Part shown: piece by piece, positions 33,411 to 44,418 of the stretch
Numbering within the stretch: the stretch's first letter is position 1
Layout of the letters: every line of letters starts with the position of its first letter
Origin: Pseudomonas sp. 5P_3.1_Bac2
GTDB lineage: Bacteria > Pseudomonadota > Gammaproteobacteria > Pseudomonadales > Pseudomonadaceae
NCBI RefSeq assembly: GCF_025465995.1
Contig: NZ_JANLNY010000006.1
Location: 806,001 to 870,000 of the forward strand
DNA length: 64,000 bases
Direction: 5' to 3'
Position numbers and translations under genes: made by a program
Notes under the pieces: generated by a model
The model's database searches: none
What the model was told of the DNA's origin: nothing
Seen by the model: the letters and a program-made list of their open reading frames with translations, nothing else

Positions 33411-34018
33411 AGCAAGAGGCTCTGGATTTCTTTGGCTAAGATCGCAGATGTTAAAGCTTAGGCGGGCAGATTGACACACCAAAGCGGATGCCAGCCTGCA
33501 AGGGCAACCGGAAGACCTCGCTCAGGAGCCTGTCTGACTGCTTCGATTTTAAATTATTAGGGATTGTTTATGGCACCTCCTAATGAACCGTATTATGCGG
33601 CCTCGAGATGTCTATTGGTGCGGGGGTAGTCCAGACGTACATGGCCCGTTGAGAGAGTAGGCGTCAAAAACGAATTAGTCGAATCAGTGGCTTAGACAGT
33701 TCATGAACATCTATGTCATGACCTATAATTTAACATAATATACATTATACGTAGTTTTGTGCTTGGCTACATGGGTGAGGCCTCTGTGCTTTTCACACGC
33801 AAACTAGCCTCCAGTTTGGCTTGAGCCAAATCGCTTCAGCTCGCTCGGTCCTCTGGTGTATCTGCATATCTTCGCGATTATTCCTGAGCGCTCGCGAGCA
33901 ATTGCTCCTTGTGTTTTTATCTGTGGCTTCATGCTGCAAATATCACACGCGCGAAACCTGCAGCTCGCGCCCACTCCGCTAAGGCCCTTAAACTCAAGCG
34001 CTAAGGACCGGGTCAGGT
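33411..34018. other. Intergenic gap of 608 bases, convergent genes
   Basis: No gene is supported. An AT-rich block (33715-33760, AATTTAACATAATATACATT) may be a promoter remnant. A 7-base palindrome TTTGGCT-TG-AGCCAAA is at 33815-33830. On the minus strand, shortly after the TolC gene stop, GGTCCTTAG and TTAAGGGCC (about 33982-34009) can form an imperfect terminator-like stem. The rest is featureless. Confidence 0.45.
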
Positions 34019-35404
34019 TTAGCGTAGTTTTTTTGACTGCTCCGGCAAGGCGCTGAGTTTGGTATCTGCAGCTGCGAAATTTTGCCCAACCAATTCTAAG
34101 TCGCGCTCACTGAGCACTCCGGCGAAAAAGCGCAGACGCGTCCAAGCGTTTAGATAGTCGTACTTGGCTTTGCTCAGCTCATTGCTGGCGTTAAACAGTT
34201 GTTGTTCGGCATTGAGCAAATCCAGGTTAACCCGTACCCCTGCGGCAATGCTTTTTCGTGTCGCCATTACCAGGGTTTGTGCGGATTCAACGCCCAACTC
34301 ATAGGCTTTGATCTTGGCGGCACTACTGCTGCTCAAATTAAACATCTTACGCACTTGGTTAAGAGTTTCTGCCACTTTGTCATCCAGCTCATAGCTGCTT
34401 TGCTGCATCCGGTGGCTGGCTTGGCGTGTGGCGGCTAAGGTCTCTCCGCCGCTGAACAGTGGAATACTCAGTTGGATACCGACGCTATCGGTGTCGTAGC
34501 GCTGGTTATAGGTGTTTTCCGAACCCGATTTGGATTTGCCGCTACTGGCGTACAGACCCAAGCGAGGTAAAAAACCTGCGCGGTTTTGCTCCACCTCGTA
34601 CTGCGCCACATCGACTGCATGGCGCATTGAAGCCAATTCCGGATTCTCGGCCATGGCCAGATCCCGCCAAGCTTCATAATGGCTGGGTACCAGTGGGTTT
34701 ACGGTGAAGTGTTCAGTCAGCGGCTCTAGATCGCCTATCTCCAGAGGCACACCGACCAGCCGCTCCAATTCTCGAAGAGCACTGTCCTGGTTGTCTTGTG
34801 CTTCGATTTCTTGAGCTTGGGCCAGATTAAATCGGGCTTGGGTTTCCAGAGTGTCGGTCTTGGTGCCGTTACCACGCTCAAACTGGCGTTGATTAAGTTT
34901 GAACTGCTCGTTGTAGGAGCGTTTCTGTGAGCGCGCTAAATCTATCTGCTCTTTGGCCAGCAAAGCACCGCTGTAGGCCTCTAATACGCGCAGCAGCAGT
35001 TGCTGACTTTGACTCCGAAAACGTTCATCGGCCAGCAATGCCTGGGACAGGCCTTTGCGATAGCGACTGTAGGCCTCGTAGTCGAACAACGGCTGTTGCA
35101 GGCTGAAGGTTGAAACGTAGCTGTCGTAGTCACGTTGCTCACTGATGTCGCCGCGGGTAGTGGACTGAGTGACATCCGACCAACTGCGGCCACGGTTATA
35201 GCTATATACCAAGCGTGGTAGCAGAGCGGCGCGCCCGAGTGCGCGAAACTGCTTACCGGCCTCATGTTCTTGAATGGCGCCTTGAAATTGCGGATCACTA
35301 TCCAAGGCCAGGTAGTAACTATCGAGTAGTCCCAGAGCTTGTGCCGGTTGCTGCCACTGCAGCAGTAATGTGGAGATTAAGACCACGGAAAACACACGCA
35401 GCAT
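34019..35404 (-). CDS. TolC-type outer-membrane channel of type I secretion
   Basis: Start at the ATG at 35404, after GGAGAG, two bases past the stop of the adaptor gene. The 461-residue protein has a signal peptide (ending QPAQAL) and two repeats of the outer-membrane efflux protein family, with GLLDSYYLALDSDPQFQGAI at the start and the long coiled-coil helices of TolC. Close relatives are AprF, PrtF and HasF-like channels. It forms the exit duct that meets the adaptor and ABC protein. Last gene of the secretion operon. Confidence 0.9.
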   Translation of the reverse strand: MLRVFSVVLISTLLLQWQQPAQALGLLDSYYLALDSDPQFQGAIQEHEAGKQFRALGRAALLPRLVYSYNRGRSWSDVTQSTTRGDISEQRDYDSYVSTFSLQQPLFDYEAYSRYRKGLSQALLADERFRSQSQQLLLRVLEAYSGALLAKEQIDLARSQKRSYNEQFKLNQRQFERGNGTKTDTLETQARFNLAQAQEIEAQDNQDSALRELERLVGVPLEIGDLEPLTEHFTVNPLVPSHYEAWRDLAMAENPELASMRHAVDVAQYEVEQNRAGFLPRLGLYASSGKSKSGSENTYNQRYDTDSVGIQLSIPLFSGGETLAATRQASHRMQQSSYELDDKVAETLNQVRKMFNLSSSSAAKIKAYELGVESAQTLVMATRKSIAAGVRVNLDLLNAEQQLFNASNELSKAKYDYLNAWTRLRFFAGVLSERDLELVGQNFAAADTKLSALPEQSKKLR

Positions 35405-35406
35405 GC

Positions 35407-36705
35407 TCAACTCTCCGTCAACGCGACGTGAGCGCGATCGAGCAAGGGTTTAAACAGATAGCTCAGCAGCGAGCGTTCGCCGGTGCGCACAAACACCTCA
35501 ACGCTCATGCCCGGGCGGATCTGCAGACCGGCCAGCTTAGCCATGCCGGCTTCGTCTACCTGGGCGCGCAGGCCGTAATAAGGTTGGCGGTTTTGTTCAT
35601 CCACCAGCCGATCTGCGGTAACCATACTGACTTGGCCGCTTATGCGAGGTGTTTTGCTTTGGTTGAAAGCGGTAAAGAGCATTTCGACCGGTAAGCCGTC
35701 GTGGACTTTATCGATCAAATTAACCGGGAGCTGCCCTTCGACTTCCAAGCTATTGCTGCTGGGTACGATATACATCAGCAGCTCAGCCGGGCTAATCACC
35801 CCGCCCTCAGTAAATACTTTAAGTCCTGCGACATAACCGCTGACTGGCGCCTTGACCTCAGTTTGTTGCAGCTCGAAACGAGCGCCGGATAACTGTTGCC
35901 ATAGGCTGCGAGCATTGACTTGGGTTTCGGCCAATTGACTGCTGACTTCCTTACGGTACTCATCGAGCCGCTGACTAATGCGCAGTTGGTTTTGCGCAAT
36001 ACTTTGCCGCACTTGCCCTGCTCGCCCACCGCTTTCGGCAAGCTGGGCGCTGATGCTGGCCAGTAGGCGCTGCTGCTCTAGCAACTGATTGCGCGGCATA
36101 TAGCCTTCTTCGGCAAGGTCCTCAGCGCCTTCTAACTGACTGTTGATCAGACTTTGTTGGCGCCGTTGGTCTCGGCCGCTGGCTTGTAGACCTGACAACT
36201 CAGACTTGAGGCCCGCGACATTGGCGCCGAGGGCTGCGAGTTCATTAGCTAGTGCTGCCTGGCGGCTCAATAACAGTTGTTTTTGCAGTTCAAAACGCTC
36301 AGCGAGGCTTTGTGCATCCAACAGCTGGGGTAGGTCTTCGGGCATCACTAAACTGTGTTTGCCCTCGTATTCAGCCTGTAAACGAGCTTGGTTGAGGCGT
36401 GCGCCTACATATTGGTTGAGCAACGCATCCGCATTGGCTTGCGCCAAGGTCGGTTCCATTAAGAGTAAGGTATCCCCCTCACTGACTTGCTGGCCTTCAT
36501 GGACCAAGATCCGCTTGATGACCCCACCTAGTGGCTGCTGCACCGATTTACGTTGACCACTGATAATGACTGTCGCCGGCACAGAAACGCCTTGATCCAA
36601 TGGCGCAAAGGCTGCCCACAGCAACGCCCCGGCAAAGCCAACCAGCACAAGCAACCAGCCAATGCGGGCATAGGCATTTTCGTCATATTTGGCACTCTGA
36701 CTCAT
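35407..36705 (-). CDS. HlyD/AprE-type membrane fusion protein
   Basis: A 432-residue adaptor with one N-terminal membrane helix ([20 protein letters not shown]), a barrel-sandwich half ([20 protein letters not shown]), a long alpha-helical hairpin and the returning half ([20 protein letters not shown]), ending in a beta-barrel domain. The pattern GVIKRILV...G..V is typical of PrtE/AprE-class adaptors. Its start overlaps the stop of the ABC gene. It spans the periplasm and links the ABC protein to the TolC-type channel. Confidence 0.92.
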   Translation of the reverse strand: MSQSAKYDENAYARIGWLLVLVGFAGALLWAAFAPLDQGVSVPATVIISGQRKSVQQPLGGVIKRILVHEGQQVSEGDTLLLMEPTLAQANADALLNQYVGARLNQARLQAEYEGKHSLVMPEDLPQLLDAQSLAERFELQKQLLLSRQAALANELAALGANVAGLKSELSGLQASGRDQRRQQSLINSQLEGAEDLAEEGYMPRNQLLEQQRLLASISAQLAESGGRAGQVRQSIAQNQLRISQRLDEYRKEVSSQLAETQVNARSLWQQLSGARFELQQTEVKAPVSGYVAGLKVFTEGGVISPAELLMYIVPSSNSLEVEGQLPVNLIDKVHDGLPVEMLFTAFNQSKTPRISGQVSMVTADRLVDEQNRQPYYGLRAQVDEAGMAKLAGLQIRPGMSVEVFVRTGERSLLSYLFKPLLDRAHVALTES

Positions 36706-38477
36706 TCTGCACCTCCTTTGGCGGCACGTACTTGCGTGGTGCTATAGCCCGTGGTGCGGTAGTCCTTCGCCGGTTCTGCAGGGCTCACCCCGCGCGGATT
36801 GTTGAGGGCGTTGAGCACTTGATCGCGTTCGCCGTAGAGATAGAGTTGACCGGCGTTGAGTGCCAGCAGGCGATCGGTAATGGCCAAAATGCCGGGGCGG
36901 TGACTGATCAGCAGTACCGTGCAGCCCCGCTCTTTGAGCCCATTAATGGCCGCCATTAAGGCTCTTTCGCCACTGTCGTCGAGGTTAGCATTAGGCTCAT
37001 CCAAGACCACCAAGGTGGGCGTGCCATACAGCGCGCGAGCCAGGCCGATGCGCTGCCGCTGCCCCCCGGACAACCCCGCCCCGCCCTCGCCTAACTGGGT
37101 GTCATAGCCATTGGGCAGACGCAACACCAGCTCATGCACACCCGCCGCGCGAGCTGCTTGCACAACTTGATCAGAATCTGGCTGGCCAAAGCGGGCGATG
37201 TTCTCAGCCACGCTGCCAGCGAATAATTCGACGTCTTGCGGTAGATAGCCAATGCGCGGGCCGAGCAGCTCCCGTTGATACTGGCTGATCTGCGCGCCGT
37301 CTAGGCGTACGGTGCCGGCGGCTACTGGCCAAATTCCTAAAATCACCCGGGCCAAAGTGGATTTACCCGAGCCAGACGGCCCAACCACACCCACCACATT
37401 ACCTGCGCCAATCTGTACTGTAAGGCCACGCAAGGTTCTGGCTTTGCTGGTCGGTGGAGAGGCATCAACAGACTCCAGCAATACATGACCTTGAGCATCG
37501 GGTAATTGCATCGGAGGCTGGTTTAATGGGTGCTGTACCAGCAGTTGTTGTAAGCGTTGATAGGCTTCTCGAGTGGCGCCCCACTGCTTCCAAACACCGA
37601 TTAATTGATCAATCGGGCCTAGAGCTCTGCCCATCAAAATCGAACCGGCGATCATCATGCCGGGGCTGATCCGGCCTTCCACTGCCAGCCATGCGCCGAG
37701 CCCTAAGACCAAGGACTGCAGGGCGATACGCAGGTATTTACTTAAGGCGTTAATTCGCGCTGCACGCTCACTGGCAATACTTTGCTGTTCGATAAATTCG
37801 CTATGCAACTGCTGCCAACGCTTACGCATATTGCTGAGCATGCCCATCGCTTCAATCACTTCGGCATTGCGCAAATTACTGCTGGCCAGATGGGCTGAGC
37901 GCATGGACGCGGCACTGGCCTTACTTAAAGGCTCATGGGTCGCATATTGGTTATACCAAGCCAGGCCACTCAGGGAGAGCGCGCCGACTAAAGACAACAG
38001 ACCTAACCAAGGATCAAAGAGAAAAATCACCAACAGATACAATGGAAACCAAGGGGCATCGAAGAAGGCGAATAAGGTTTGTCCAGTGAGGAATTGGCGA
38101 ATGGTGGTTAGGTCATACAACGCCTGAGATGCCTCTTGGGCACCACCGGCTAAATTACGCGCATAGGCGGCGTCATACACTCGGGAATGTAGTTTGCGGT
38201 CAAAGGACTCGCTGACACGTACAAGGACAAAGCTGCGAATCGCCTCGAGGATGCCCATAAATATGAAAACCCCGAGCACCATCAGGGTCAACATCAGTAG
38301 GGTCATTTGGTTACCTGAGGACAGCACCCGGTCATACACCTGCAGCATGTACAACGAAGGCACTAACATTAGTAAGTTAATGACCCCGGAAAACAAACCC
38401 ACACTGCGTAAGGCCCGACGACTTTGCTGGAGAGCCTGTTTGATTTCGTTGCTGTTAATTGAGTCAGGCTTGCTCAT
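36702..38477 (-). CDS. Type I secretion ABC transporter, PrtD/AprD type
   Basis: A 591-residue protein with a six-helix membrane domain (first helices around 25-80, [20 protein letters not shown]) and one ATPase domain: Walker [10 protein letters not shown] near residue 370, signature [15 protein letters not shown] and Walker [13 protein letters not shown]. There is no C39 peptidase or C39-like domain at the N-terminus, as in AprD, PrtD and HasD, whose substrates carry an uncleaved C-terminal signal. It follows the substrate gene with about 100 bases and a hairpin between, and drives export of that protein in one step out of the cell. Confidence 0.93.
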   Translation of the reverse strand: MSKPDSINSNEIKQALQQSRRALRSVGLFSGVINLLMLVPSLYMLQVYDRVLSSGNQMTLLMLTLMVLGVFIFMGILEAIRSFVLVRVSESFDRKLHSRVYDAAYARNLAGGAQEASQALYDLTTIRQFLTGQTLFAFFDAPWFPLYLLVIFLFDPWLGLLSLVGALSLSGLAWYNQYATHEPLSKASAASMRSAHLASSNLRNAEVIEAMGMLSNMRKRWQQLHSEFIEQQSIASERAARINALSKYLRIALQSLVLGLGAWLAVEGRISPGMMIAGSILMGRALGPIDQLIGVWKQWGATREAYQRLQQLLVQHPLNQPPMQLPDAQGHVLLESVDASPPTSKARTLRGLTVQIGAGNVVGVVGPSGSGKSTLARVILGIWPVAAGTVRLDGAQISQYQRELLGPRIGYLPQDVELFAGSVAENIARFGQPDSDQVVQAARAAGVHELVLRLPNGYDTQLGEGGAGLSGGQRQRIGLARALYGTPTLVVLDEPNANLDDSGERALMAAINGLKERGCTVLLISHRPGILAITDRLLALNAGQLYLYGERDQVLNALNNPRGVSPAEPAKDYRTTGYSTTQVRAAKGGAE

Positions 38478-38536
38478 GAGTTCCCGTTCTATCCTTGTCC
38501 GGTGACACTGATCAGTACAATCCAGTACTGACTTAA

Positions 38537-38565
38537 TGAGATCGGGCCTGGGTGACCCGATCTCA
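38537..38565 (-). terminator. Intercistronic hairpin between substrate and ABC gene
   Basis: TGAGATCGGG (38537-38546) and CCCGATCTCA (38556-38565) are perfect 10-base arms with a nine-base loop. It sits in the 99-base gap between the stop of the presumed secreted protein and the ABC gene. There is no long T-run on the transcribed strand, so it should end transcription partly or protect the upstream message. Either would give more substrate than transporter, as expected for such operons. Confidence 0.6.
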
Positions 38566-38576
38566 ATTACCTCTAT

Positions 38577-39791
38577 TTAAGCCGCTAAAGCTTGGTCAGA
38601 CCCAGGGCCACTGCCAATAGTTTGGATGGATGGATCTGTTTCTGCGCCATGGAACAGTACGTTAAACACATTGTCGGCACCGTGTAAACCGGCGTCGAAT
38701 GCGCTGTCGGCGATTTTGGCCAGCAGATTCAGGTTGTTGTCCAAATCATGCACAAGTTCGAGCTGCGCTTGAGGGCCAGTCCCGGCAACATTCAGACTAC
38801 CGTTGGCTTGTGCGTAGAGCTTGCTGTCGAAGTGCAGGTCAAGGCTCGGTAAGGTGAAGCTCAGGTCTTTGATAAATGGCAGTTTCCCCAGCACACTGCC
38901 CAACAATGGCAATTCGGTGACGCTATGGGTGTTCCAGCTAACCAACTGAACGTTGGTGTAGCTGCCCAATTCCACAGTGGTTTTCGCACTGGCTACACCG
39001 GCGTTGTAGCTTGGCCCGGCGATGCCATAGAACTTGGCTGAGAAGCCTTCGGCAGTCACCGAACCCACTACGCCGATACCGCCCAGATTCAACGGTGTAA
39101 TCAGCGGCACTAACGGCGCAGTAATCGGAACCAGCGACAAGGCGGCAATAATCAGTGGCGTCAGTGTCGCCTCACCGCCGAAGGAAATACCCTCGCCAGA
39201 GAAAGATACGTTGATCGGTAGCGCGCCGATGCTGCCACGGGTGTCCGGGATCACGCCTTGATCGGTGTTGCCACCTAAGAGCGAACCGATCAAATTGATA
39301 CCGAGCACGCCATTGCTATCACCCAAACTGAGAGAGCCTCCTTTATTGGCGAAGTTGTACAGACTGTTAGCGAACTGCAGGCTATCGCTGGAAAACTGGT
39401 AGGCATTGCTGACAGTGCTGTATGCGCCCTGACCTAAATCGCCGATCAGTTTTAGATAGTCTTGGGGTTCGATGCGGCCATGCAGCAGATCGTCAACGAT
39501 TTCCTGGCTGTTATGGAAAGTGTCATCAATGGTGTGCAGCAACGAGCTTGCGGTATCGTCAACGATCTTCTCGACACTGTCGATCGCTGAATGAACCTTT
39601 TTATCTACACTGCTGAGGGCGTCTTTAACGGAGTCGACCACGGTTTCTACCTGATCTTTAGCCAGTTCAGTAGTGGTGGTGACTACGGCTTTTGCCACAT
39701 CTTTCACCGTATCAACGGTGGCTTCTAAGACTTGGCCTGCACGTTCCACTGAGTTACTGAGAAACTTAGTTACGGCCTTAAAAAATCCCAT
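38577..39791 (-). CDS. Probable type I-secreted protein without RTX repeats
   Basis: Start at 39791: GAGGGA is six to seven bases before this ATG and abuts the earlier one. The 404-residue protein has no signal peptide. Residues about 10-100 are amphipathic helix rich in V, K, D, T and S (DTVKDVAKAVVTTTTELAKD, QVETVVDSVKDALSSVDKKV), reminiscent of LEA-like coiled-coil segments. The rest is glycine- and serine-rich with likely beta strands and two hydrophobic stretches (LTPLIIAALSLVPITAPLVP). It has no GGxGxD repeats. The C-terminus IGSGPGSDQALAA lacks charge at the very end, as in many ABC-exported proteins. Position before the secretion genes in one operon points to it as their substrate. 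Function unknown; an adhesive or surface role is a guess. Confidence 0.75.
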   Translation of the reverse strand: MGFFKAVTKFLSNSVERAGQVLEATVDTVKDVAKAVVTTTTELAKDQVETVVDSVKDALSSVDKKVHSAIDSVEKIVDDTASSLLHTIDDTFHNSQEIVDDLLHGRIEPQDYLKLIGDLGQGAYSTVSNAYQFSSDSLQFANSLYNFANKGGSLSLGDSNGVLGINLIGSLLGGNTDQGVIPDTRGSIGALPINVSFSGEGISFGGEATLTPLIIAALSLVPITAPLVPLITPLNLGGIGVVGSVTAEGFSAKFYGIAGPSYNAGVASAKTTVELGSYTNVQLVSWNTHSVTELPLLGSVLGKLPFIKDLSFTLPSLDLHFDSKLYAQANGSLNVAGTGPQAQLELVHDLDNNLNLLAKIADSAFDAGLHGADNVFNVLFHGAETDPSIQTIGSGPGSDQALAA

Positions 39792-40141
39792 TTTCATTCC
39801 CTCGATAAACTTATCAAAAATCTCTAAACAGCCTGATTATTTTACGGGCGTGCCGCTACAGCGGGACCGTAGGACACGCTGCGTGCCGAGAATAACTGAA
39901 TCTTATTAAATGGGTATCTACTTGTACTTCATATAGATATGAATTTTTTAGTTATTACAAAGAAAAACCTAAAAGTTGTCAGTTTGACTGACAATAAATT
40001 AGAGCTTAATAAACACGGCAAATAACTTGATTGATACTGTTAATCAGCAGTCTTTATAACGACACACTAACCTGTGCAGAAGGTAGTTCTGTAAATATTA
40101 AACTGTGTTTGAGGCGCAGCTTAAGCAGGAGGGGCTGGGAC
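39792..40141 (-). promoter_or_regulatory. Promoter region of the secretion operon with palindrome
   Basis: This AT-rich gap of about 350 bases precedes the presumed substrate gene. A perfect palindrome, TTGTCAGT (39976-39983) and ACTGACAA (39987-39994) around a three-base centre, lies about 185 bases before the start. It may bind the LuxR-type regulator encoded next door or another regulator. A further candidate -10 (TATATAGAT-like, near 39930) is present but not certain. Confidence 0.45.
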
Positions 40142-40170
40142 ACCAGCTCGGCACGATAAACCGAGCTGGT
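40142..40170 (-). terminator. Hairpin after the response regulator gene
   Basis: ACCAGCTCGG (40142-40151) and CCGAGCTGGT (40161-40170) are perfect 10-base arms with a nine-base loop, starting nine bases past the regulator stop. No T-run follows, so termination strength is uncertain. It separates the signalling genes from the secretion operon. Confidence 0.55.
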
Positions 40171-40178
40171 AGGCGGTG

Positions 40179-40829
40179 TTATTGAAAGATATTGCTCTCA
40201 ATACAGAAGGTCAGCAGGGCTTGATCGTTGGCCACGTCAAGCTTGCGCATGCTGGAGATTTTTTGCGCACTCACTGTTTTGACACTGCGATTGAGCACGC
40301 GGGCGATGTCATTGACGGATAAGCCGCCGACTACAAAGTGACGCAGTACTTCATATTCCTTTAGTGACAAGCTAGCAATGCGGCTTTGCGTATCGTCCTG
40401 CATGCCTACGCTAGTCGCCGCTTGCACGGCCGCGCCGCGATAGGTGCGCTTGCGCAAGATGGTGTTAAGGGCCACTAGCAGCTCGTTTAAATCACCGGTT
40501 TTCAACAGCACCCCTGCTACGCCCAAGTCATACAGACTGGAGAGTAAGGGGCTGTTGTTCATCATGGTGAGGATGAGGATTTTGCTTTGCGGATAGCGCC
40601 TCAGCAGGTACTCAATAAGCTTTAACCCATCGCCGTAAGTGGTGTCTCCGGGCATGTTGTAGTCAGTGATGACGATATGTGGCTGATGCTGCTCGTAGAG
40701 CTGCACTAACTCACTGGAGTTATGTGCCTCGCCGACTAGCTCGAAGCGTGAGTCACGCTCGATTATCTCCCTGACCCCCATTAAGACGATGGGGTGATCA
40801 TCTGCTACGACAACTTTGACCTTTTCCAT
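40179..40829 (-). CDS. LuxR-type (NarL) response regulator, RcsB/RocA-like
   Basis: A 216-residue regulator: receiver domain first (residues 1-125, acidic pocket VVVADDHP, phosphorylation aspartate in VITDYNMPGD near 56), then a LuxR helix-turn-helix (LSLKEYEVLRHFVVGGLSVN, then DIARVLNRSVKTVSAQKISS). It follows the HPt-containing hybrid kinase gene by 90 bases on the same strand. In P. aeruginosa the same gene order (kinase then LuxR regulator) is found for RcsC-RcsB and RocS-RocA, which control fimbriae. Likely targets here include the secretion operon on the left. Confidence 0.9.
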   Translation of the reverse strand: MEKVKVVVADDHPIVLMGVREIIERDSRFELVGEAHNSSELVQLYEQHQPHIVITDYNMPGDTTYGDGLKLIEYLLRRYPQSKILILTMMNNSPLLSSLYDLGVAGVLLKTGDLNELLVALNTILRKRTYRGAAVQAATSVGMQDDTQSRIASLSLKEYEVLRHFVVGGLSVNDIARVLNRSVKTVSAQKISSMRKLDVANDQALLTFCIESNIFQ

Positions 40830-40918
40830 AAAACCGTATCCCGCTACCGAATCCGGCCTAGGGCCAGAACTAATCCATGCGCCGCAGCCTGATGGCTTCG
40901 CGCGTTTGTCAGAGGTGC

Positions 40919-43900
40919 CTAGAGGCTGGCTAGGGCAGCCTCAATCTGCTCCAGCAAGGCGCTGACCCTGTGCAGTCGTGCTTCGCCTTGCAAACTACTG
41001 AGTTGGTTCTCGACTTCGCCGCAAGCGGCTTCTAAGTGACGGGCCTGTACCACGGCCAAGGAGCCGCGCATCCGATGTATGCGTTGCCTGACCTGAGTAA
41101 AATCCGCTTGGCTCAGAGCTTCGCGAGTCATGCGTAAGTCTTCGCGCATGGTCTGCATAAAGAGCTTATGCATGCGCTGCGGCACTTCCAGGGGCGTTTT
41201 CGCGCTGGGTGCCGGTGCCTCTGCCAATGGGCGCTGGCCGACCGCGCGGTGTAAACATTCGTACAGCGCTTGCAGGCTCATCGGTTTAACCAACCAAGCG
41301 TTCATTCCTGCATCGCGGCCGCGCTGCACCTCCTCACGCAGGGCATTGGCGGTCACACCGATGATGGGCAGCCCCACTCCGCGGGCGCGTAACGTACGAG
41401 TCAGTTCATAACCATTGAGGTTGGGCATGTTGAGGTCGGTCAACACCACATCAAACTCCTCTTCCTCGAAGCGGCCTAGGGCTTCGCGACCATCGGCGCA
41501 GATTGTTGCGCTGCAGCCGAGGGCTTGCAGTTGCTCGGCGATCAGCGCTTGGTTGACCGGGTTGTCCTCGGCGACCAAAACCCGCAGCGGCAATTTCTCC
41601 AGTGTCGGCTTGGTTTCAGATTGTTGTTCTGGCCAGTATTCGCCACGGATCGTGGCTTGCACCGCTTGGGCTATGCCGCGCAGGCTGTGCAGGCTGACTT
41701 GCCAAGCGCCATTGACGTACTGCGGTTTGATGCTGCCATCCGCCAGCAACAGGACTTGCGCAGCCGCTTGCTGTGGGTTGGTCTGAGGCTCTGGTAGCAG
41801 CTCAATGATCAGATCCGCTTCGCTGGCATCACGCCCACGCTCATTGCAATCGACCACCAGCCCCCAACGAATTAGCCAGAGGCTGATGCTCTCGCTGAGT
41901 TCCCGCAGTGGTGCGCGCAGAAGGATATGGGCGCTGTCGAGATGGATATCATGCAGGGCCGGCATCGCTGGCCGCGCCTCTTGCAGCGGCAGGGTCAGGG
42001 TAAAGCTGCTGCCTAAACCCAGCTCACTGACCACCTGTAAATCGCCTTCCATCAAGCTGCACAGCCGCGAGCAAATCGCCAGCCCCAAGCCGGTGCCACT
42101 GGTGGTGTGGCTATCGCTGACCTGATAAAAACTTTCGAATAGGCGCACCTGTTGCTCTTGGCCAATGCCAATCCCGGTGTCGGTGATTTGCCACTGCAGT
42201 TGGATGCCCTTGGCACTGCGCCCTGCCACTTTTAGGCGCAGCACTACGCGGCCCAGCTCGGTGAACTTGATGGCATTACTCAGCAGGTTGTTGAGGATTT
42301 GGCGGATCCGTACCGCATCGCCTAAAAGCCGCTCAGGGACTTCCGGATCTATGCAGCTATACAGCAGCAACCCTTTGTTCGCAGCGGTGCCCGCATAGCT
42401 GCGTATGACCTCCTCGAGCATCTGCAATGGGCTGAATTCCAAGTGCTCCAAGACCATCTGCCCAGCTTCGATTTTTGATACATCGAGGATGTCGCTGATC
42501 AGCTGTAACAAGGTCACCGAAGAACCTTGAATGGTTTCCAGATAGGTCCGTTGGCGGGCGTTTAAGTCGGTTAAGCCGAGCAGTTCAAGGGTGCCCAGAG
42601 CACCATACAGCGGGGTGCGGATCTCATGGCTCATGGTGGCCAGGAACACGCTCTTGGCCTCGCTGGCCGCATCGGCGGCGCGCTTGGCTTGGGCTAAGGT
42701 TTGCTCCACTTCCTTATGGGCGCTGACGTCATTGAACACGCAGAGGATAGCTTGCTGGCCTTGGAAACGAGTCTGGGCAAAGTTGCCATGCAGATATCGC
42801 TCACCGACCCTGGCGGTGACGGCGTTGAGCGGATCAATCAGCTGATCGGCCTGATCGAAACGGCACAACTCACGGATCAATGTGCTGATCTGTTCAGGGT
42901 TGCCCAGCCAGGTCTGGGCCAGGGTGTTATGCACCATCACCCGTTGATCGCTGCGCTGCACCACACACAGGGCCACGGGTGCGGTTTGGATGATGGTGCG
43001 ACTGAAACTTTCGCTTTCCTGCAGATGTTGGTGCGCAGCACTGGCCGGCTGGATCACTCTGCGCGCATACCAGCGCTTGACCAGCCACCCGCCGAGCACG
43101 GCCAGCATCGCCAGCAGCACTGCGCCGAGTAGCTGCCATTTGGCGTATTGAAAAAACACCCGGTAACCCAGGTGATACTGGGCTACCCAGGGTTGGTTGT
43201 CATCGCTGATGACTTTGATCACGACACCTTGGGTCGTGAAGTTAAGCCCCGGGTTAAAGCGCTCGTTCGTACTACCCTGCCCCATCAACAACTGCCCTTC
43301 GGGACTCAGCAGATCCAAGCTATCGAACACTTGGCGCTCCAGCACTTGTTCGTAATCGTTGATGCGCTGCATATCGAGCAGGGTCACTGCGATAATTTGC
43401 CGGCCAGGGTCTTGCTGCCACCATAGGGCGTCAGGCAGCTTGGCCCGCACGTAGCCCATCAACGCTGGATGGCCATTGATAAAGTCTTGGGTGGGCGCCC
43501 AATGCACTTGGTCAAGGTCGTGGCGAGTCACCGCTCTCGCCAACAGCTTGCGCATCACCCCCAATGAGCGCGGATAGGTCTGCCAGGTGAGATTCTCATG
43601 CAGCGGCATGTGGCCGAATGCAGGCACTGCCAGGCTGGTATGCCCGTGCAAGTCGATGATGGCGGTCTGCGGCGAGGGATAGGCCGATAAACTCCAAAAC
43701 CTTGAGTAAAAGTTCGCCAGCATCACGCCTAGGGCGAACACGCCTTTGTCATGTTCGACATCGATTGGCGTGTCAGTGCGTGCCAAAGAGAACGGCATGG
43801 CGAAGGAGAACTCACGGCCTTCGTAAAACGCCAGGCCCTCGCGCACGCCGACCAGCAGCTGTTGCAGCGGCACTACCTGCCGATCCCGGGCTTGGGTGAC

Positions 43901-44134
43901 CGCGTCACTTTGATGGGCGATGGTGGCTAAGAAACGTTCATGCTCTTGGATATCACCCATGAGCCGGGTGAAGTGGAAATGGATCTTATCTTCGGCTTCT
44001 TGCACCACCCTGCTCATCGCCCAATAAGAAGTGGCTAAGAGCAAAAAGGCCAATGCAAATAAGGCAATTAATAAGCGGTTAAGCCGATGTGAAATAGTCG
44101 TCAGCTTGGGTACGGACGAATCATCGTATTCCAT
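40919..44134 (-). CDS. Hybrid sensor histidine kinase with receiver and HPt domains
   Basis: Start at the ATG at 44134 (a GTG at 44158 is possible). The 1071-residue kinase has a membrane helix near 20-42, a long periplasmic sensor part, a second helix near 335-355, a PAS-like domain, HisKA ([11 protein letters not shown]), HATPase ([23 protein letters not shown]), a degenerate receiver without a clear aspartate, a full receiver ([12 protein letters not shown]) and a C-terminal HPt with its histidine in [10 protein letters not shown]. This domain order is typical of RcsC/RocS/BvgS-type phosphorelay kinases. It should pass phosphate to the LuxR-type regulator next door. Confidence 0.92.
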   Translation of the reverse strand: MEYDDSSVPKLTTISHRLNRLLIALFALAFLLLATSYWAMSRVVQEAEDKIHFHFTRLMGDIQEHERFLATIAHQSDAVTQARDRQVVPLQQLLVGVREGLAFYEGREFSFAMPFSLARTDTPIDVEHDKGVFALGVMLANFYSRFWSLSAYPSPQTAIIDLHGHTSLAVPAFGHMPLHENLTWQTYPRSLGVMRKLLARAVTRHDLDQVHWAPTQDFINGHPALMGYVRAKLPDALWWQQDPGRQIIAVTLLDMQRINDYEQVLERQVFDSLDLLSPEGQLLMGQGSTNERFNPGLNFTTQGVVIKVISDDNQPWVAQYHLGYRVFFQYAKWQLLGAVLLAMLAVLGGWLVKRWYARRVIQPASAAHQHLQESESFSRTIIQTAPVALCVVQRSDQRVMVHNTLAQTWLGNPEQISTLIRELCRFDQADQLIDPLNAVTARVGERYLHGNFAQTRFQGQQAILCVFNDVSAHKEVEQTLAQAKRAADAASEAKSVFLATMSHEIRTPLYGALGTLELLGLTDLNARQRTYLETIQGSSVTLLQLISDILDVSKIEAGQMVLEHLEFSPLQMLEEVIRSYAGTAANKGLLLYSCIDPEVPERLLGDAVRIRQILNNLLSNAIKFTELGRVVLRLKVAGRSAKGIQLQWQITDTGIGIGQEQQVRLFESFYQVSDSHTTSGTGLGLAICSRLCSLMEGDLQVVSELGLGSSFTLTLPLQEARPAMPALHDIHLDSAHILLRAPLRELSESISLWLIRWGLVVDCNERGRDASEADLIIELLPEPQTNPQQAAAQVLLLADGSIKPQYVNGAWQVSLHSLRGIAQAVQATIRGEYWPEQQSETKPTLEKLPLRVLVAEDNPVNQALIAEQLQALGCSATICADGREALGRFEEEEFDVVLTDLNMPNLNGYELTRTLRARGVGLPIIGVTANALREEVQRGRDAGMNAWLVKPMSLQALYECLHRAVGQRPLAEAPAPSAKTPLEVPQRMHKLFMQTMREDLRMTREALSQADFTQVRQRIHRMRGSLAVVQARHLEAACGEVENQLSSLQGEARLHRVSALLEQIEAALASL

Positions 44135-44418
44135 ATAAAAAGTCCCATCCCACAGCACTTCATGTGCGCCTAGCTCCTAATCACTAAAAGCGGGCCTATC
44201 CTTAGAAAACCGCCCTTTAGTACTTGCTGCTCGTAGCCATTGGCATTGTTTAATTGCTACCAAAGCCCCGAGCTAGAGCGAATTATGGCCTGTCAGCGGA
44301 GAAAATAGCGACCAAGCCGTGAACATTTGTAAGGCTAACTCCCCAGCAACAGCTCAAAGCAGTTACCAGTTAAAACTTAAGCATTAAAAAATCGCTCTGT
44401 GCTGGGTCACTCGTTCTT

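Noticed and set aside
33815..33830. Short palindrome in the convergent gap
   Set aside because: Seven-base arms in a featureless gap; not tied to any gene and likely to occur by chance.
38577..39791. HasA haemophore as identity of the presumed secreted protein
   Set aside because: Twice the length of HasA and no HasA-like haem-binding segments; only the operon order is similar.
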